Shown here piece after piece: positions 55,557 to 64,000 of a stretch of 64,000 nt of DNA. How positions within the stretch are numbered: position 1 is the stretch's first letter; each line of letters opens with the position of its first letter. This stretch comes from Gordonia hydrophobica NBRC 16057 (lineage in GTDB: Bacteria > Actinomycetota > Actinomycetes > Mycobacteriales > Mycobacteriaceae), in contig NZ_BCWU01000007.1 of assembly GCF_001592365.1 (NCBI RefSeq), positions 1 to 64,000 of the forward strand, read 5' to 3'. Made by a program: the position numbers and the translations under genes. The notes under the pieces were generated by a model. That model did no database searches. It was given only the letters and a program-made list of their open reading frames with translations, and had not been told where the DNA came from.

Positions 55557-56483
55557 ATGACAGATACGGTAGGCGACGACGGGACGGAGCGTCAATCCTC
55601 TCCGCCCACGCGTCGCGTCGTCGACGTGATGTCCCTACTGGTGGAACACGCGGACACCAGCCTGACCCTCGCGGACATCGTCCGCGCGACGGGGATTCCG
55701 CGCGGCACCGCCCATGCCATCGTGACGCAGCTCTGCACCCTCGGCTGGCTGACCCGCCGAGGAGACAACACGCTCACCCTGGGCGTCATCTTCCTCGCCG
55801 CCAGTCGGCGCGCCGCACGCGTCGACGTCGTCGCCGCAGCAGCCGCCCCGGCACTGCAGTCACTGGTCCACGCCACCGGCCTCCCCGCCTTCCTGGCTCA
55901 GCGCGACGGCGACACCATCACGGTCACCGATCAACTGGCGCCGGACTCGCCCCCGGGGTCCACACCCGCGGCGCCGCCGGTGCGCAGCATGCAACTGCGA
56001 CCTCCACTCTGCCGCGAGTTCATCGCGTGGTCCGACGACGACACGCGCGCGGCCTGGCTGCAGCGCGCCCCCGCCGATCAGCGGCCGCGACTGACCGCGG
56101 TGCTGGCGGCCGTCCGCGACCGCGGGTACTCCATCGAGCGCATCACCGACGACCATCGCGCCATCATCGACGCGCTCAGGCACCTCGACGAGATGTCGGC
56201 CGAGCTGCGATCCCGCATGGCAGGCCTGGTCTCCGAACTATCCGCCATCGACTACCTGCCCGACGAACTGGTCGACGACGTCGGCGCGGTCAGCGTCGGC
56301 GCCCCGATCTTCGACGACACCGGAGCGGTGGTGGCGGCACTGGTCGCACGCCCCGATCGAACGATGCCCGTCGATGAGCTGCTACGTCTGGGCGACGCGG
56401 TCCGCCACAGCGCCGCACAGGTCGGCCCCCGCCTGAGATCGGGACCAACGTCACCATTGCCGGACCCTTCTCACCGGGGCTAG
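55557..56483 (+). CDS. IclR family regulator
   Basis: This 308-residue regulator has an N-terminal winged helix (residues 18-75; LADIVRATGIPRGTAHAIVT) and a C-terminal effector-binding domain. It is divergent from cysD-cysNC with a shared palindrome and a leaderless promoter, and upstream of the DUF2249-cupin gene on the same strand. It may control sulfate activation, the downstream unit or both; no effector is indicated. Confidence 0.8.
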   Translation: MTDTVGDDGTERQSSPPTRRVVDVMSLLVEHADTSLTLADIVRATGIPRGTAHAIVTQLCTLGWLTRRGDNTLTLGVIFLAASRRAARVDVVAAAAAPALQSLVHATGLPAFLAQRDGDTITVTDQLAPDSPPGSTPAAPPVRSMQLRPPLCREFIAWSDDDTRAAWLQRAPADQRPRLTAVLAAVRDRGYSIERITDDHRAIIDALRHLDEMSAELRSRMAGLVSELSAIDYLPDELVDDVGAVSVGAPIFDDTGAVVAALVARPDRTMPVDELLRLGDAVRHSAAQVGPRLRSGPTSPLPDPSHRG

Positions 56484-56490
56484 ATTTTAT

Positions 56491-56505
56491 ACAACAGCCT
56501 ATTGT
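56491..56505. promoter_or_regulatory. Imperfect palindrome upstream of the DUF2249-cupin gene
   Basis: ACAACA-GCC-TATTGT in an AT-rich promoter stretch has 5 of 6 matching arm positions. It lies 21 bases before the ATG at 56527 and may be an operator for the Fe-S regulator at 57483; this is a guess from location. Confidence 0.35.
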
Positions 56506-56526
56506 TTTTATTGAGAGGACCGGCCC

Positions 56527-57126
56527 ATGCCCGACGTCACCCTGGACGTTCGCGAGATCGAGAAACCTGCGCGACACCCGAAGATCTTCGGCATCTTCGA
56601 CTCCTTGGCCGTCGGCGAAGCGCTCATCCTGGTCAATGACCACGATCCGCGCCACCTGCACGACGAGTTCGAGGAGAAGGTGCCGGGCGGCTACGGCTGG
56701 GAGTACCTGGTCCGCGAGAAGCGCGACTATCGCATCCGGATCAGCAAGACCACCGAGGCCGCGCCCGCGCGCAAGCTCGGCAACACCGCGGAGCTGACGC
56801 AACGGGAGGTCGACGCCGCCGACGTCGCATGGAAGCTCGACTTCCGCGGTCGCGGACTCGACTCCAACCTGATCCGACTGGCCGCCGAGGGCGCCATCAA
56901 TACCCACCGTGGTGGCGAGGTGGACGTGCTGGTGCACGTGATCTCCGGATCGGGGACGCTCGGCACCGAGATCGGCCCCGTCCCGATCACCGCGGGCGAT
57001 CTGCTGTGGTTGCCGCACCACTCGGAGCGCTCGTTCACGGCGGGCCCGGACGGGCTCAACTACCTCACGGTCCATTCGCACCGCGAGCCCTCCCTCACCA
57101 TCGAACCCTTCAACCCGAATCGGTGA
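56527..57126 (+). CDS. DUF2249-cupin fusion protein
   Basis: This 199-residue protein has an N-terminal DUF2249 domain (residues 5-75; [40 protein letters not shown]) and a C-terminal cupin (about 100-195; [20 protein letters not shown]). DUF2249 modules often occur beside nitrate or nitric-oxide and Fe-S genes. The ATG follows GAGAGGA. It is the first gene of a four-gene unit with ferredoxin, regulator and membrane protein. Metal binding by the cupin is plausible but unproven. Confidence 0.8.
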   Translation: MPDVTLDVREIEKPARHPKIFGIFDSLAVGEALILVNDHDPRHLHDEFEEKVPGGYGWEYLVREKRDYRIRISKTTEAAPARKLGNTAELTQREVDAADVAWKLDFRGRGLDSNLIRLAAEGAINTHRGGEVDVLVHVISGSGTLGTEIGPVPITAGDLLWLPHHSERSFTAGPDGLNYLTVHSHREPSLTIEPFNPNR

Positions 57127-57130
57127 TCTG

Positions 57131-57478
57131 ATGACCTACGTGATTGCGCAGCCGTGCGTCGACGTGATGGACCGCGCCTGTGTGGAGGAGTGCCCCGTCG
57201 ACTGCATCTACGAGGGCGGCCGGAGCCTCTACATCCATCCCGACGAGTGCGTCGACTGCGGCGCCTGCGAACCGGTGTGCCCGGTGGAGGCGATCTTCTA
57301 CGAGGACGACCTGCCGGACGAGTGGGTTCCCTACGCCACCGACAACGCCGACTTCTTCGAGAAGGCCCTCCCCGGCCGCGACGCCCCGCTCGGCTCTCCC
57401 GGCGGCGCCATGAAGCTCGGCCCGACCGGCGTCGACGCGCCGATCGTCGCCGCCCTACCGCCCCAGGGCGACGACTGA
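57131..57478 (+). CDS. fdxA: 7Fe ferredoxin (FdxA type)
   Basis: This 115-residue ferredoxin has Cys9, 17, 21, 25, 40, 43, 46 and 50. The first motif has a widened gap ([17 protein letters not shown]), as in ferredoxins with one [3Fe-4S] and one [4Fe-4S] cluster. The C-terminal part beyond 75 is hydrophilic. It follows the DUF2249-cupin gene by 4 bases. It probably supplies electrons to a partner reductase; FdxA genes are typically induced by hypoxia or nitric oxide in mycobacteria. Confidence 0.9.
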   Translation: MTYVIAQPCVDVMDRACVEECPVDCIYEGGRSLYIHPDECVDCGACEPVCPVEAIFYEDDLPDEWVPYATDNADFFEKALPGRDAPLGSPGGAMKLGPTGVDAPIVAALPPQGDD

Positions 57479-57482
57479 CCCG

Positions 57483-58079
57483 ATGCGCTCGACGATCCTC
57501 GACGCCCTCCGCGACGCCGGAACCGCGATGACCGTCACCGAGTTGTCCGCCGACTGCGGCATCCCGGCGACGACCATCCGATTCCACCTGCGCGCGCTGG
57601 CGGACGACGGGCTCGTCACCGCCGAGACCGCCGAGCAGACCGGTCGGGGTCGCCCGCGACTGCTCTACCGTGCCCGACGAGCGATGGATCCGTCCGGCCC
57701 ACGGAATTACGAATTGCTGGCCGGCGTGCTGGTCCGGGCGCTCGCCAAGCTGCCCGGCGCCGAGCAGCAGGCCGCCGAGGCCGGGCGCGCGTGGGGTCGA
57801 GAACAGGCCGATACGCAGACCGATCCGGTCGATGACGTCATTTTGGTGCTCGACGAATTCGGCTTCGCTCCCCAGAAGTCCTGCGGGGGCGTTCGGCTGA
57901 ATCGGTGCCCGTTCCTCGAGTTGGCGCGCGAGCGCCCCGGCATCACGTGCGCGGTTCACCGGGGCATCATGCAAGGGGTGCTGTCGATGCACAGCACCGG
58001 CGTGACACTGGCCGGACTCGACCCCTTCGTCGACGACGATCACTGTTATGCCTCGCTGACCGAAGGAGATCATCAGTGA
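57483..58079 (+). CDS. ArsR-like winged-helix regulator with Cys cluster motif
   Basis: This 198-residue regulator has an N-terminal winged helix (ILDALRDAGTAMTVTELSAD, PATTIRFHLRALADDGLVTA) and a C-terminal domain with four cysteines: CGGVRLNRCPFLE, GITCAVHRG and DDHCYA. The pattern resembles SufR-type Fe-S regulators. In this position an Fe-S sensor that controls the ferredoxin unit is likely. Redox or nitric-oxide sensing is inference. Confidence 0.8.
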   Translation: MRSTILDALRDAGTAMTVTELSADCGIPATTIRFHLRALADDGLVTAETAEQTGRGRPRLLYRARRAMDPSGPRNYELLAGVLVRALAKLPGAEQQAAEAGRAWGREQADTQTDPVDDVILVLDEFGFAPQKSCGGVRLNRCPFLELARERPGITCAVHRGIMQGVLSMHSTGVTLAGLDPFVDDDHCYASLTEGDHQ

Positions 58080-58525
58080 CCACGCGCCAGATCGGCATCG
58101 ACGCGCACACCGCAGGCGGTGCCGCCCTCGTCGTCGTGGGCGGGCTGGTGGCAGCCGCCACCGGACCGTTGGACCTGGAAAAGGGCAGCTGGCTCGCCGC
58201 CTACCTGGTGCTGGTCGGCGGCGTCGCACTCATCGCGATCGGCATCGCGCAACAACACTTGCCGACGCCGGTTCCGGTCCCCCTTCAGATCGTCCAGCTC
58301 AGCGGGTGGGCGGTCGCGAACGTCGTCGTCATGCTCGGCGGGCTGCTGTCATCGTCGGTGACCATCAACGTCGGTGCCGTGCTCTTGCTGCTGGTCCTCG
58401 CGCTGACGTGGTGGGCAGGGCACGGGCTGATCCGGACGCGCAGCGTGCTGGCGTACGCCTACCTGGCGATTCTCACGATTCTCATCGTCAGCGCACCGAT
58501 CGGGATGGTGCTGGGGGCGCGGTAG
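58076..58525 (+). CDS. Four-helix membrane protein
   Basis: This 149-residue protein has four hydrophobic segments and few charges (GGAALVVVGGLVAAATG, YLVLVGGVALIAIGIAQQHL). The GTG start overlaps the regulator stop as GTGA. It is the last gene of the redox-type unit. No function recognised. Confidence 0.7.
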   Translation: MTTRQIGIDAHTAGGAALVVVGGLVAAATGPLDLEKGSWLAAYLVLVGGVALIAIGIAQQHLPTPVPVPLQIVQLSGWAVANVVVMLGGLLSSSVTINVGAVLLLLVLALTWWAGHGLIRTRSVLAYAYLAILTILIVSAPIGMVLGAR

Positions 58526-58685
58526 CCGACGCCGCACCCGCATCAGCGTGTGACTGCGCGCGCCCCGGCAATCGGTCCCAGTGATACCGGATCTTCAGTT
58601 CGAGCATCAGGATCCGCCCGACCAGCAAGGTCACCTCCCGGGCGACGAGCATGAAGGCCGAACAGTCGCCGATGAGCGAATACAA
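58488..58685 (-). CDS. Possible small protein
   Basis: This 65-codon frame starts at TTG behind GGGAA, with a TAGGAT box at 58699-58704, and overlaps the end of the membrane protein by 38 bases. It begins MYSLIGDCSAFMLVAREVTL. Third-position GC is high, as for real genes. It would be the only gene in a 300-base gap; not recognised. Confidence 0.4.
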   Translation of the reverse strand: MYSLIGDCSAFMLVAREVTLLVGRILMLELKIRYHWDRLPGRAQSHADAGAASATAPPAPSRSVR

Positions 58686-58799
58686 CAGTCAATTCCCGAT
58701 CCTATTCGACACAAACGGCACTTCGCGTTGAATAGACCCCAGCGACAACCCCCGATCCCATCCCCGCGCGACCTTTCCGCGACACCGACCCGACTACCA

Positions 58800-58813
58800 A
58801 CCAAGCACTTGCT
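58800..58813. promoter_or_regulatory. KstR2-like operator
   Basis: ACCAAGCACTTGCT matches the AnCAAGnnCTTGnT consensus known for KstR2, the TetR repressor of steroid side-ring catabolism in mycobacteria and rhodococci. It lies 18 bases before the enoyl-CoA hydratase start and overlaps the TAGGTT box at 58813-58818. Confidence 0.6.
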
Positions 58814-58831
58814 AGGTTAGAGTCTGAAGGC

Positions 58832-59758
58832 ATGAGCAACGCCGTCATCCCTCCGCCGCTGGGGCCCGACGATCTCGGTCCCGACACCTCGCCCGTCGCC
58901 TACGAGACCGCAGGCGCCGTCGCCTACGTGACGCTGAACCGTCCCGACTTCCGCAACGCGCAGAACTCGGTGATGACCTACTCACTGGACGCCGCGTTCG
59001 GCAAGGCCGTCAACGACGCCGGCGTCAAGGTGATCGTGCTGCGTGCGAACGGCAAGCACTTCTCGGCGGGACACGACATCGGCACGCCCGAGCGCGACTT
59101 CAACACCGTCTACCCCAACACGGCGACGCTGCACTGGGATCACACCCGCAACGACGACGCACCGCTCGACAGCAATCAGCGCCTCGCCCGCGAGATCGAG
59201 GTGTATCTGGGGATGTGCCGCCGCTGGCGGGAGATCCCGAAGCCGGTCATCGCCCAGGTGCACGGCGCGTGCATCGCCGGCGGTCTGATGCTCGCCTGGT
59301 CGGCCGATTTCATCGTCGCCTCCGACGACGCCTTCTTCTCCGACCCCGTCGCGCGCATGGGCATCCCGGGTGTGGAGTACTTCGCGCACGCCTACGTCCT
59401 CGGCGCCCGGCGGGCCAAGGAGATCCTGTTCACCGGCCAGCGTTTCACCGCTGCACAGGCCCTGGACTGGGGCATGGTCAACCACGTCGTCCCCCGTGCG
59501 GACCTGGGTGCCAAGGTCGACGAGCTCTGCGCGCAGATGACCGAGATGCCGATGCAGGGCCTGTTCCTCTCCAAGAAGGCGGTCAACATCTGCGAAGACC
59601 AGATGGGCATGCGCAACGCGATGGACTCGGTGTTCGGCTGGCATCACTTCGCGCACGCCGCGAACGACGCCGACTCCGGTGACTCGCTCGGCGGGATGGA
59701 CGCCCGCAGCATGCGCGACGCCGCCCAGAAGTCCGACGAGCAGAAGAGCGGCGCCTGA
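58832..59758 (+). CDS. Enoyl-CoA hydratase/isomerase (crotonase) family protein
   Basis: This 308-residue crotonase has the oxyanion-hole motifs GKHFSAGHD and HGACIAGG and the substrate-side DPVARMGIPGV segment. The extended C-terminus is common in EchA subtypes. It begins a four-gene operon with acyl-CoA dehydrogenases. A KstR2-like operator lies just upstream. A TAGAGT box is 8 bases before the ATG, so the message may be leaderless. It resembles the EchA13-FadE17-FadE18 gene order of M. tuberculosis. Confidence 0.87.
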   Translation: MSNAVIPPPLGPDDLGPDTSPVAYETAGAVAYVTLNRPDFRNAQNSVMTYSLDAAFGKAVNDAGVKVIVLRANGKHFSAGHDIGTPERDFNTVYPNTATLHWDHTRNDDAPLDSNQRLAREIEVYLGMCRRWREIPKPVIAQVHGACIAGGLMLAWSADFIVASDDAFFSDPVARMGIPGVEYFAHAYVLGARRAKEILFTGQRFTAAQALDWGMVNHVVPRADLGAKVDELCAQMTEMPMQGLFLSKKAVNICEDQMGMRNAMDSVFGWHHFAHAANDADSGDSLGGMDARSMRDAAQKSDEQKSGA

Positions 59759-60921
59759 TGGATCTGTTGTTCGACGACGCCGCACAGGCGTTCCGCACCC
59801 AGGTGCGCACCTGGCTGGCCGAGCACGTGCCCGCCGAGCCCCTGCCTTCGATGGACACCGCGGAGGGCTTCGAGGCGCACCGCCGGTGGGAGGCCGAGAT
59901 GGCGGCCGACCGCATGTCGGTGGTCAGCTGGCCGGTGGAGTTCGGCGGCCGCGACGAGCCGCTGCTGCACTGGCTGATCTTCGAGGAGGAGTACTACCGT
60001 TCGGGCGCGCCCGGTCGCGTGAGCCAGAACGGCATCTTCCTCCTCGCGCCGACCCTGTTCGAGCACGCGAGCCCCGAGCAGCTGGCCCGGATCATGCCGC
60101 AGATGGCGCGGTCAGAGGTCATCTGGGGTCAGGCGTGGAGCGAGCCGGAGGCGGGCTCGGACCTCGCTTCCCTGCGCTCCACCGCGACTCGAACGGAGGG
60201 CGGCTGGCTCCTCAACGGACAGAAGACCTGGAGCTCGCGGTCCAGCTTCGCTGATTGGGGCTTCGGCCTGTTCCGGACCGACCCCGAGCAGGCCCGTCAC
60301 CGGGGCATCACCTACTTCATGTTCGATCTGCGCTCCCCCGGCGTGACCGTCCGTCCCATCGCCCAGCTCGACGGCGAGGCCGGTTTCGCCGAACTGTTCC
60401 TGGAGAACGTATTCGTGCCCGACGACCCCGCCGACCCGGCGAATTCCGGTGTCATCGGCGCGGTGAACGACGGCTGGAAGGTCGCGATGAGCACCGCCGC
60501 CAACGAGCGCGGACTCTCCCTGCGCTCCCCCGGTCGCTTCCTCGCCGCCACCGATCGCCTGGTCCGGCTGTGGAAGTCGACGAGCGGGCTGCCGTCGACC
60601 GCCGCCACCGACAAGGGCGTCGTCGACGCGTGGATCGGTGCCCGGGCATACGAGCTCTCGACGTACCAGACCGTCAGCCGCCTCGCTGCGGGCGGACAAC
60701 TCGGCATGGAGTCGTCGATCAACAAGGTCTTCTGGTCGCAGTGGGACATCGCCGCCCACGAGACCGCGCTGGATCTGCAGGGCGTCGACGCCGAGCTCGA
60801 CGACGCGTGGATGGACGGCTACCTCTTCTCACTGTCCGGCCCGATCTACGCGGGCACCAACGAGATTCAACGCAACGTGATCGCCGAGCGACTCCTCGGC
60901 CTGCCCCGCGGAGACCGATAA
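59758..60921 (+). CDS. Acyl-CoA dehydrogenase (FadE17-like)
   Basis: This 387-residue acyl-CoA dehydrogenase has FAD- and substrate-binding motifs WGQAWSEPEAGSDLASLRST and the C-terminal YAGTNEIQRNVIAERLLGLP. The base position often held by Glu in YEGTNEIQ reads Ala here, a feature of subunits of heteromeric enzymes. The start overlaps the crotonase stop by one base. It probably dehydrogenates a bulky or steroid-derived acyl-CoA with its neighbours. Confidence 0.9.
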   Translation: MDLLFDDAAQAFRTQVRTWLAEHVPAEPLPSMDTAEGFEAHRRWEAEMAADRMSVVSWPVEFGGRDEPLLHWLIFEEEYYRSGAPGRVSQNGIFLLAPTLFEHASPEQLARIMPQMARSEVIWGQAWSEPEAGSDLASLRSTATRTEGGWLLNGQKTWSSRSSFADWGFGLFRTDPEQARHRGITYFMFDLRSPGVTVRPIAQLDGEAGFAELFLENVFVPDDPADPANSGVIGAVNDGWKVAMSTAANERGLSLRSPGRFLAATDRLVRLWKSTSGLPSTAATDKGVVDAWIGARAYELSTYQTVSRLAAGGQLGMESSINKVFWSQWDIAAHETALDLQGVDAELDDAWMDGYLFSLSGPIYAGTNEIQRNVIAERLLGLPRGDR

Positions 60922-60924
60922 ACG

Positions 60925-61890
60925 ATGGACTTCCTCCTCAACGACATCCACACCGACCTCCGCGATACCGTCGCCGCCATCGGGGAGAAGGCCGGCGGCG
61001 TCGCCATCGCACGATCCTGGACCGAGGGCGATCACGCTCCCGCGCTGAGCGTCTACCGTCGGCTCGCCGAGGCCGGTGTCACCGGATTGGTGGTCGACGA
61101 CGCTCTCGGCGGCTCCGGCGCAGGCGCCACCGAACTGGTGGTCGCCGCCGAACAACTCGGGCGGTTTGCGCTGCCGGGCCCGGTCGCCGAGACGTTCGGC
61201 GCCGTGCCGACCGCGCTCGCGGCCGCCGGCGCGACCGACGCGCTCGCGACACTGCTCGGCGGCCGCCCCGCGACCCTCGCCGCGGCGGCGACCGGCCACC
61301 GGGCCGCCGCCCCCGCCGACGCCGATGTCTATCTCCTCCGCGACGGTGCACTGTCGACCGCGTCGGTCGTCGCCGAGCACGCCTCGGTGGATCCCACCCG
61401 CACCGTCGCCGACGTCGGGGCCGGAACGTCACTCGGCTCCGCCGACGAGGCCGCCGTCGCCCAAGTGGGAGCCCTCGTCACCGCGGCGCAGCTGATCGGA
61501 CTGGGGGCGGCGATGCTCCATCTGGCCTCTGAGTACGCCAAGGCGCGCAAGCAGTTCAATCGCGCGATCGGCTCGTACCAAGCGGTGAAGCATCACCTCG
61601 CCGACGTCGCGATCGCCGTCGAGATGGCCCGGCCCCTGGTGCTCGGCGCCGCCGTCGGCCTGGACGGCAAGGCGCCGGACGAGGTGAACGTCGCCCGCGA
61701 CGTCTGGGCTGCCAAGGTCGCCGCCGCCGACGCCGCCTACCTGGCGTCGCGTCGCAGCCTGCAGGTCTTCGGGGCCATCGGCTACACCGCCGAGCACGAT
61801 CTGTCCCTGTATCTGACCAAGACGCGCGCACTCGTCTCGGCGTGGGGCACCCCCGCTCAGCACCGCGCCCAGATCCTGGAGACCCTGTGA
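60925..61890 (+). CDS. Acyl-CoA dehydrogenase-like small subunit (FadE18-like)
   Basis: This 321-residue protein has an acyl-CoA dehydrogenase fold shortened in the middle, with SEYAKARKQFNRAIGSYQAV and the C-terminal FGAIGYTAEHDLSLYLTKT. Such short subunits form alpha2-beta2 enzymes with a neighbour. The ATG follows 3 bases after the previous stop. The C-terminal segment has no YEG catalytic Glu. Confidence 0.85.
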   Translation: MDFLLNDIHTDLRDTVAAIGEKAGGVAIARSWTEGDHAPALSVYRRLAEAGVTGLVVDDALGGSGAGATELVVAAEQLGRFALPGPVAETFGAVPTALAAAGATDALATLLGGRPATLAAAATGHRAAAPADADVYLLRDGALSTASVVAEHASVDPTRTVADVGAGTSLGSADEAAVAQVGALVTAAQLIGLGAAMLHLASEYAKARKQFNRAIGSYQAVKHHLADVAIAVEMARPLVLGAAVGLDGKAPDEVNVARDVWAAKVAAADAAYLASRRSLQVFGAIGYTAEHDLSLYLTKTRALVSAWGTPAQHRAQILETL

Positions 61891-62978
61891 CCACGCCCGA
61901 GACCATCAGCGCCGACGACCGCGCGGCACTCGCCGAATCGATCCGCGAACTCCTGCGACGGCGTTCGGACTCCGCGTCCGTGCGAGCGGCGTCGCGTGCG
62001 GAAGGTCGTATCGATCGGCCCCTCTGGGACGCTTTGTGCAGCGAGATCGGGGTCGCCGCACTCGCGATCGGAGAGCAGTTCGACGGTGCGGGCGCCACCT
62101 TCGCCGAGACCGCGTTGGCACTGGAAGAGGTCGGCCGGGCCCTCGCGCCGGTACCGGTCTTCTCCTCGGTCGTCCTCGCCGCCGGAGCTGTCGTAGCGGC
62201 AGGCGATCCCGAGGCGTCGGCGCGGCTGCTGCCCGACCTCGCGTCCGGTGCGAGGACCGGCGCCCTCTGCTGGGCGGGTGCCCCGGGCTGGACCGCGCCG
62301 GGCGTCACGGCGGAGGCCGGACTGCTGCGCGGCACCGCGGAGTACGTGCTCGACGGCGAGACGGCCGACGTCTTGCTGGTGATCGCCGGCCGGTCCGACA
62401 ACCCCGATGCGCAGACGCTCCACGAGGTGGATGCCCGCGCCGACGGCGTCACCGTGACCCCGCTGCCGGTCCTGGATCCCACCCGCGCACTGTCCCGCGT
62501 CACGTTCGACGAAGTGCCGTCGACGACCATCGCGTCGTCGTCCGACATCGCCGAGCGGATCCGCACCCTCGCCTGGGCGATGCTGTCGGCCGAGCAGGTC
62601 GGCGGTGCAGCACGCGCCCTGGAGCTGACCGTGGAGCACACTTCGTCGCGCACGCAGTTCGGCCGCACGCTCGCGTCGTTCCAGGCACTCAAGCACGCCA
62701 TGGCCGACATGTACGTGCAGGTGGAGGCCATGCGATCGATGTCGGCCGCGGCGATCGACGCGGTGGTCCACGACCGGGCAGATGCTGCGGAACTGGCGGC
62801 GGCCGCGCACGTCTACTGCTCCGAGAACTACCTGTCGCTGACCGGCGAGGCCATCCAACTGCACGGCGGGATCGGCATCACCTGGGAACACGACATCGGG
62901 CTGTTCTTCAAACGCGCCCAGGCCGATGCGCAATTGTTCGGCCAGCCGCACGACGCGCTCGCGCGGGTGCTCCGGTAG
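61887..62978 (+). CDS. Acyl-CoA dehydrogenase family protein, third subunit
   Basis: This 363-residue protein of the acyl-CoA dehydrogenase family has TSSRTQFGRTLASFQALKHA and LHGGIGITWEHDIGLFFKRA. The GTG start overlaps the preceding stop (GTGA). With the two preceding dehydrogenase genes it forms a set of three subunits, two of which may pair into one heterotetramer while the other acts alone. It is convergent with mntH with a 3-base gap. Confidence 0.85.
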   Translation: MTTPETISADDRAALAESIRELLRRRSDSASVRAASRAEGRIDRPLWDALCSEIGVAALAIGEQFDGAGATFAETALALEEVGRALAPVPVFSSVVLAAGAVVAAGDPEASARLLPDLASGARTGALCWAGAPGWTAPGVTAEAGLLRGTAEYVLDGETADVLLVIAGRSDNPDAQTLHEVDARADGVTVTPLPVLDPTRALSRVTFDEVPSTTIASSSDIAERIRTLAWAMLSAEQVGGAARALELTVEHTSSRTQFGRTLASFQALKHAMADMYVQVEAMRSMSAAAIDAVVHDRADAAELAAAAHVYCSENYLSLTGEAIQLHGGIGITWEHDIGLFFKRAQADAQLFGQPHDALARVLR

Positions 62979-62981
62979 CGA

Positions 62982-64000
62982 TCAGCCGCCGATGCCCGTC
63001 ACCGTCAGCACCACGAGGGCGACGTTCAGCACGACGATCGCAACGACCGCCGCGGCCGAGGCTCCGCGCAACCAGGCGTTGTCGGCGAACGGCCCCATGA
63101 GTCGTTTGTCGGCGGTGTAGCGGCGCAGCGGGATGATCGCGAACGGGATGCCGAAGCTCAGCACCACCTGCGAGATCACCAGGGCCATCGTCGGATCAAC
63201 CCCGATCGCGAGCACCACGACGGCGGGGACCAGCGTCACCGACCGACGAACGATCATGGGGATCCGCTTGCGAATCAGCCCGCTCATGATGGTGCCGCCC
63301 GCGTAGGAGCCGACCGACGTCGACGCGATGCCCGACGCCAGGAGTCCGACGGCGAAGGCCGCCGCGACGATCGGTCCGAGCGCGTCGCCGACAGCGGCGT
63401 GGGCGCCCTCGATGGTGTCGGTGCCCTCGCGCCCGTACAGACTCGAGGCGGCCAGGACCAGCAAGGCGATGTTCACAGTTCCGGCGATCACCAGCGCGAC
63501 GACGACGTCGAGTCGGGTGGCCGCGAGCAGCGCTCGGATTCGACGATGTCCCGTCGGCCTGCCGTGTCGATCGATGACGAGCGAGGAGTGCAGGTAGATG
63601 GCGTGCGGCATCACCGTGGCGCCGAGCATCGATGCGGCGAGGAGGACCGTCTCGGTGCCGTCGAGGCGCGGCAGCATGCCGTTCACGACGCCGCCGGCGT
63701 CGGGCGGATTGATCACGAGACCGGCGAGGAATCCCACGACGATGATCGCCAGCAGTGCGACGATCACGTGCTCGAACTGTCGTTGACGCTGCGGGTTCGC
63801 GAGCCCGAGCAGAGCCATCGAGATCAGGCCGACGATCACCCCGCCGACCGGGAGCGGCAGCCCGAAGAGCAGGTTGAGTGCGATCGCCCCGCCGATGACC
63901 TCGGCGATGTCGGTGGCGCCCGCCACGAGTTCGGCCTGCCCCCAGAACATCAGTCGGCCGCGCCGCGAGAGCCGCTCACCGAGTGTCGCGGGCAGTGTCT
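62982..64000 (-). CDS. mntH: Nramp-family divalent metal transporter (MntH), N-terminus beyond window
   Basis: The frame stays open past the window edge, so the first helices with the DPGN metal site are missing; about 339 residues are visible. Sequence runs from TLPATLGERLSRRGRLMFWG through the second metal-site helix MPHAIYLHSSLVID (MPHxxxLHS motif) to a hydrophobic C-terminus. Nramp proteins import Mn(II) or Fe(II) with protons. Confidence 0.93.
   Translation of the reverse strand, partial: TLPATLGERLSRRGRLMFWGQAELVAGATDIAEVIGGAIALNLLFGLPLPVGGVIVGLISMALLGLANPQRQRQFEHVIVALLAIIVVGFLAGLVINPPDAGGVVNGMLPRLDGTETVLLAASMLGATVMPHAIYLHSSLVIDRHGRPTGHRRIRALLAATRLDVVVALVIAGTVNIALLVLAASSLYGREGTDTIEGAHAAVGDALGPIVAAAFAVGLLASGIASTSVGSYAGGTIMSGLIRKRIPMIVRRSVTLVPAVVVLAIGVDPTMALVISQVVLSFGIPFAIIPLRRYTADKRLMGPFADNAWLRGASAAAVVAIVVLNVALVVLTVTGIGG

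Overview
The window comes from a high-GC actinobacterium of the order Mycobacteriales, most likely Gordonia or a close relative. Three observations support this. It encodes a mycothiol synthase (mshD) and an EccA-type ESX ATPase. Its core gene order purF - Rv0807-like - purM, DUF3073, ygfZ-like, pabC, nitrobindin-like, sseC, cysA, lmeA, glnR, mshD, pst matches, inverted, the Mycobacterium tuberculosis segment around Rv0807-Rv0820. The genus is an inference. No rRNA, tRNA, CRISPR array, prophage or transposase was seen.

Layout. 0.1-9.1 kb: a TetR regulator, the pstSCAB phosphate importer, mshD, an orphan OmpR-type regulator (GlnR-like), lmeA and the cysA-sseC sulfur pair, preceded by an unannotated 26-codon leader peptide with Cys codons. 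9.1-16.9 kb: an accessory block with a hemerythrin-like protein, a multicomponent phenol hydroxylase-type diiron monooxygenase operon (Dmp L-M-N-O-P order, with an unrecognised first gene), a LysR regulator and a 3-oxoacid CoA-transferase (pcaIJ-like). 17.0-23.8 kb: a tiny membrane protein overlapping a nitrobindin-like gene, then cydABDC (cytochrome bd oxidase and its ABC assembly factor). 23.9-31.9 kb: pabC, an SDR, ygfZ-like, DUF3073, purM, purF, a sterol-carrier-like protein and a PHP phosphoesterase. 32-41.8 kb: a GCS2-family ligase, a carotenoid oxygenase with a divergent TetR, two dispanin-like membrane proteins flanking a DUF2752 protein, an alpha/beta hydrolase and purL. 41.8-45.2 kb: a membrane protein and an isolated eccA.

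45.4-55.5 kb is the most unusual part. A GntR regulator, a small two-cluster ferredoxin, a substrate-binding lipoprotein with a NosL-like tail, a TauC/SsuC-type permease, an ATPase and an AprA-like flavoprotein fused to HEAT-type repeats form one almost fully overlapping operon. It is followed on the other strand by cysD-cysNC (sulfate activation). It looks like an importer coupled to a dissimilatory-type (AprBA-like) redox pair of unknown substrate.

55.5-58.7 kb: an IclR regulator divergent from cysD, then DUF2249-cupin, 7Fe ferredoxin, a putative Fe-S winged-helix regulator and a membrane protein, a probable redox or nitric-oxide related unit. 58.8-63 kb: an enoyl-CoA hydratase-like protein with three acyl-CoA dehydrogenase subunits behind a KstR2-like operator. 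The window ends inside an Nramp (mntH) transporter.

A recurrent regulatory pattern is a TAGnnT -10 box exactly 7 nt before the start codon (six cases), suggesting leaderless transcripts.
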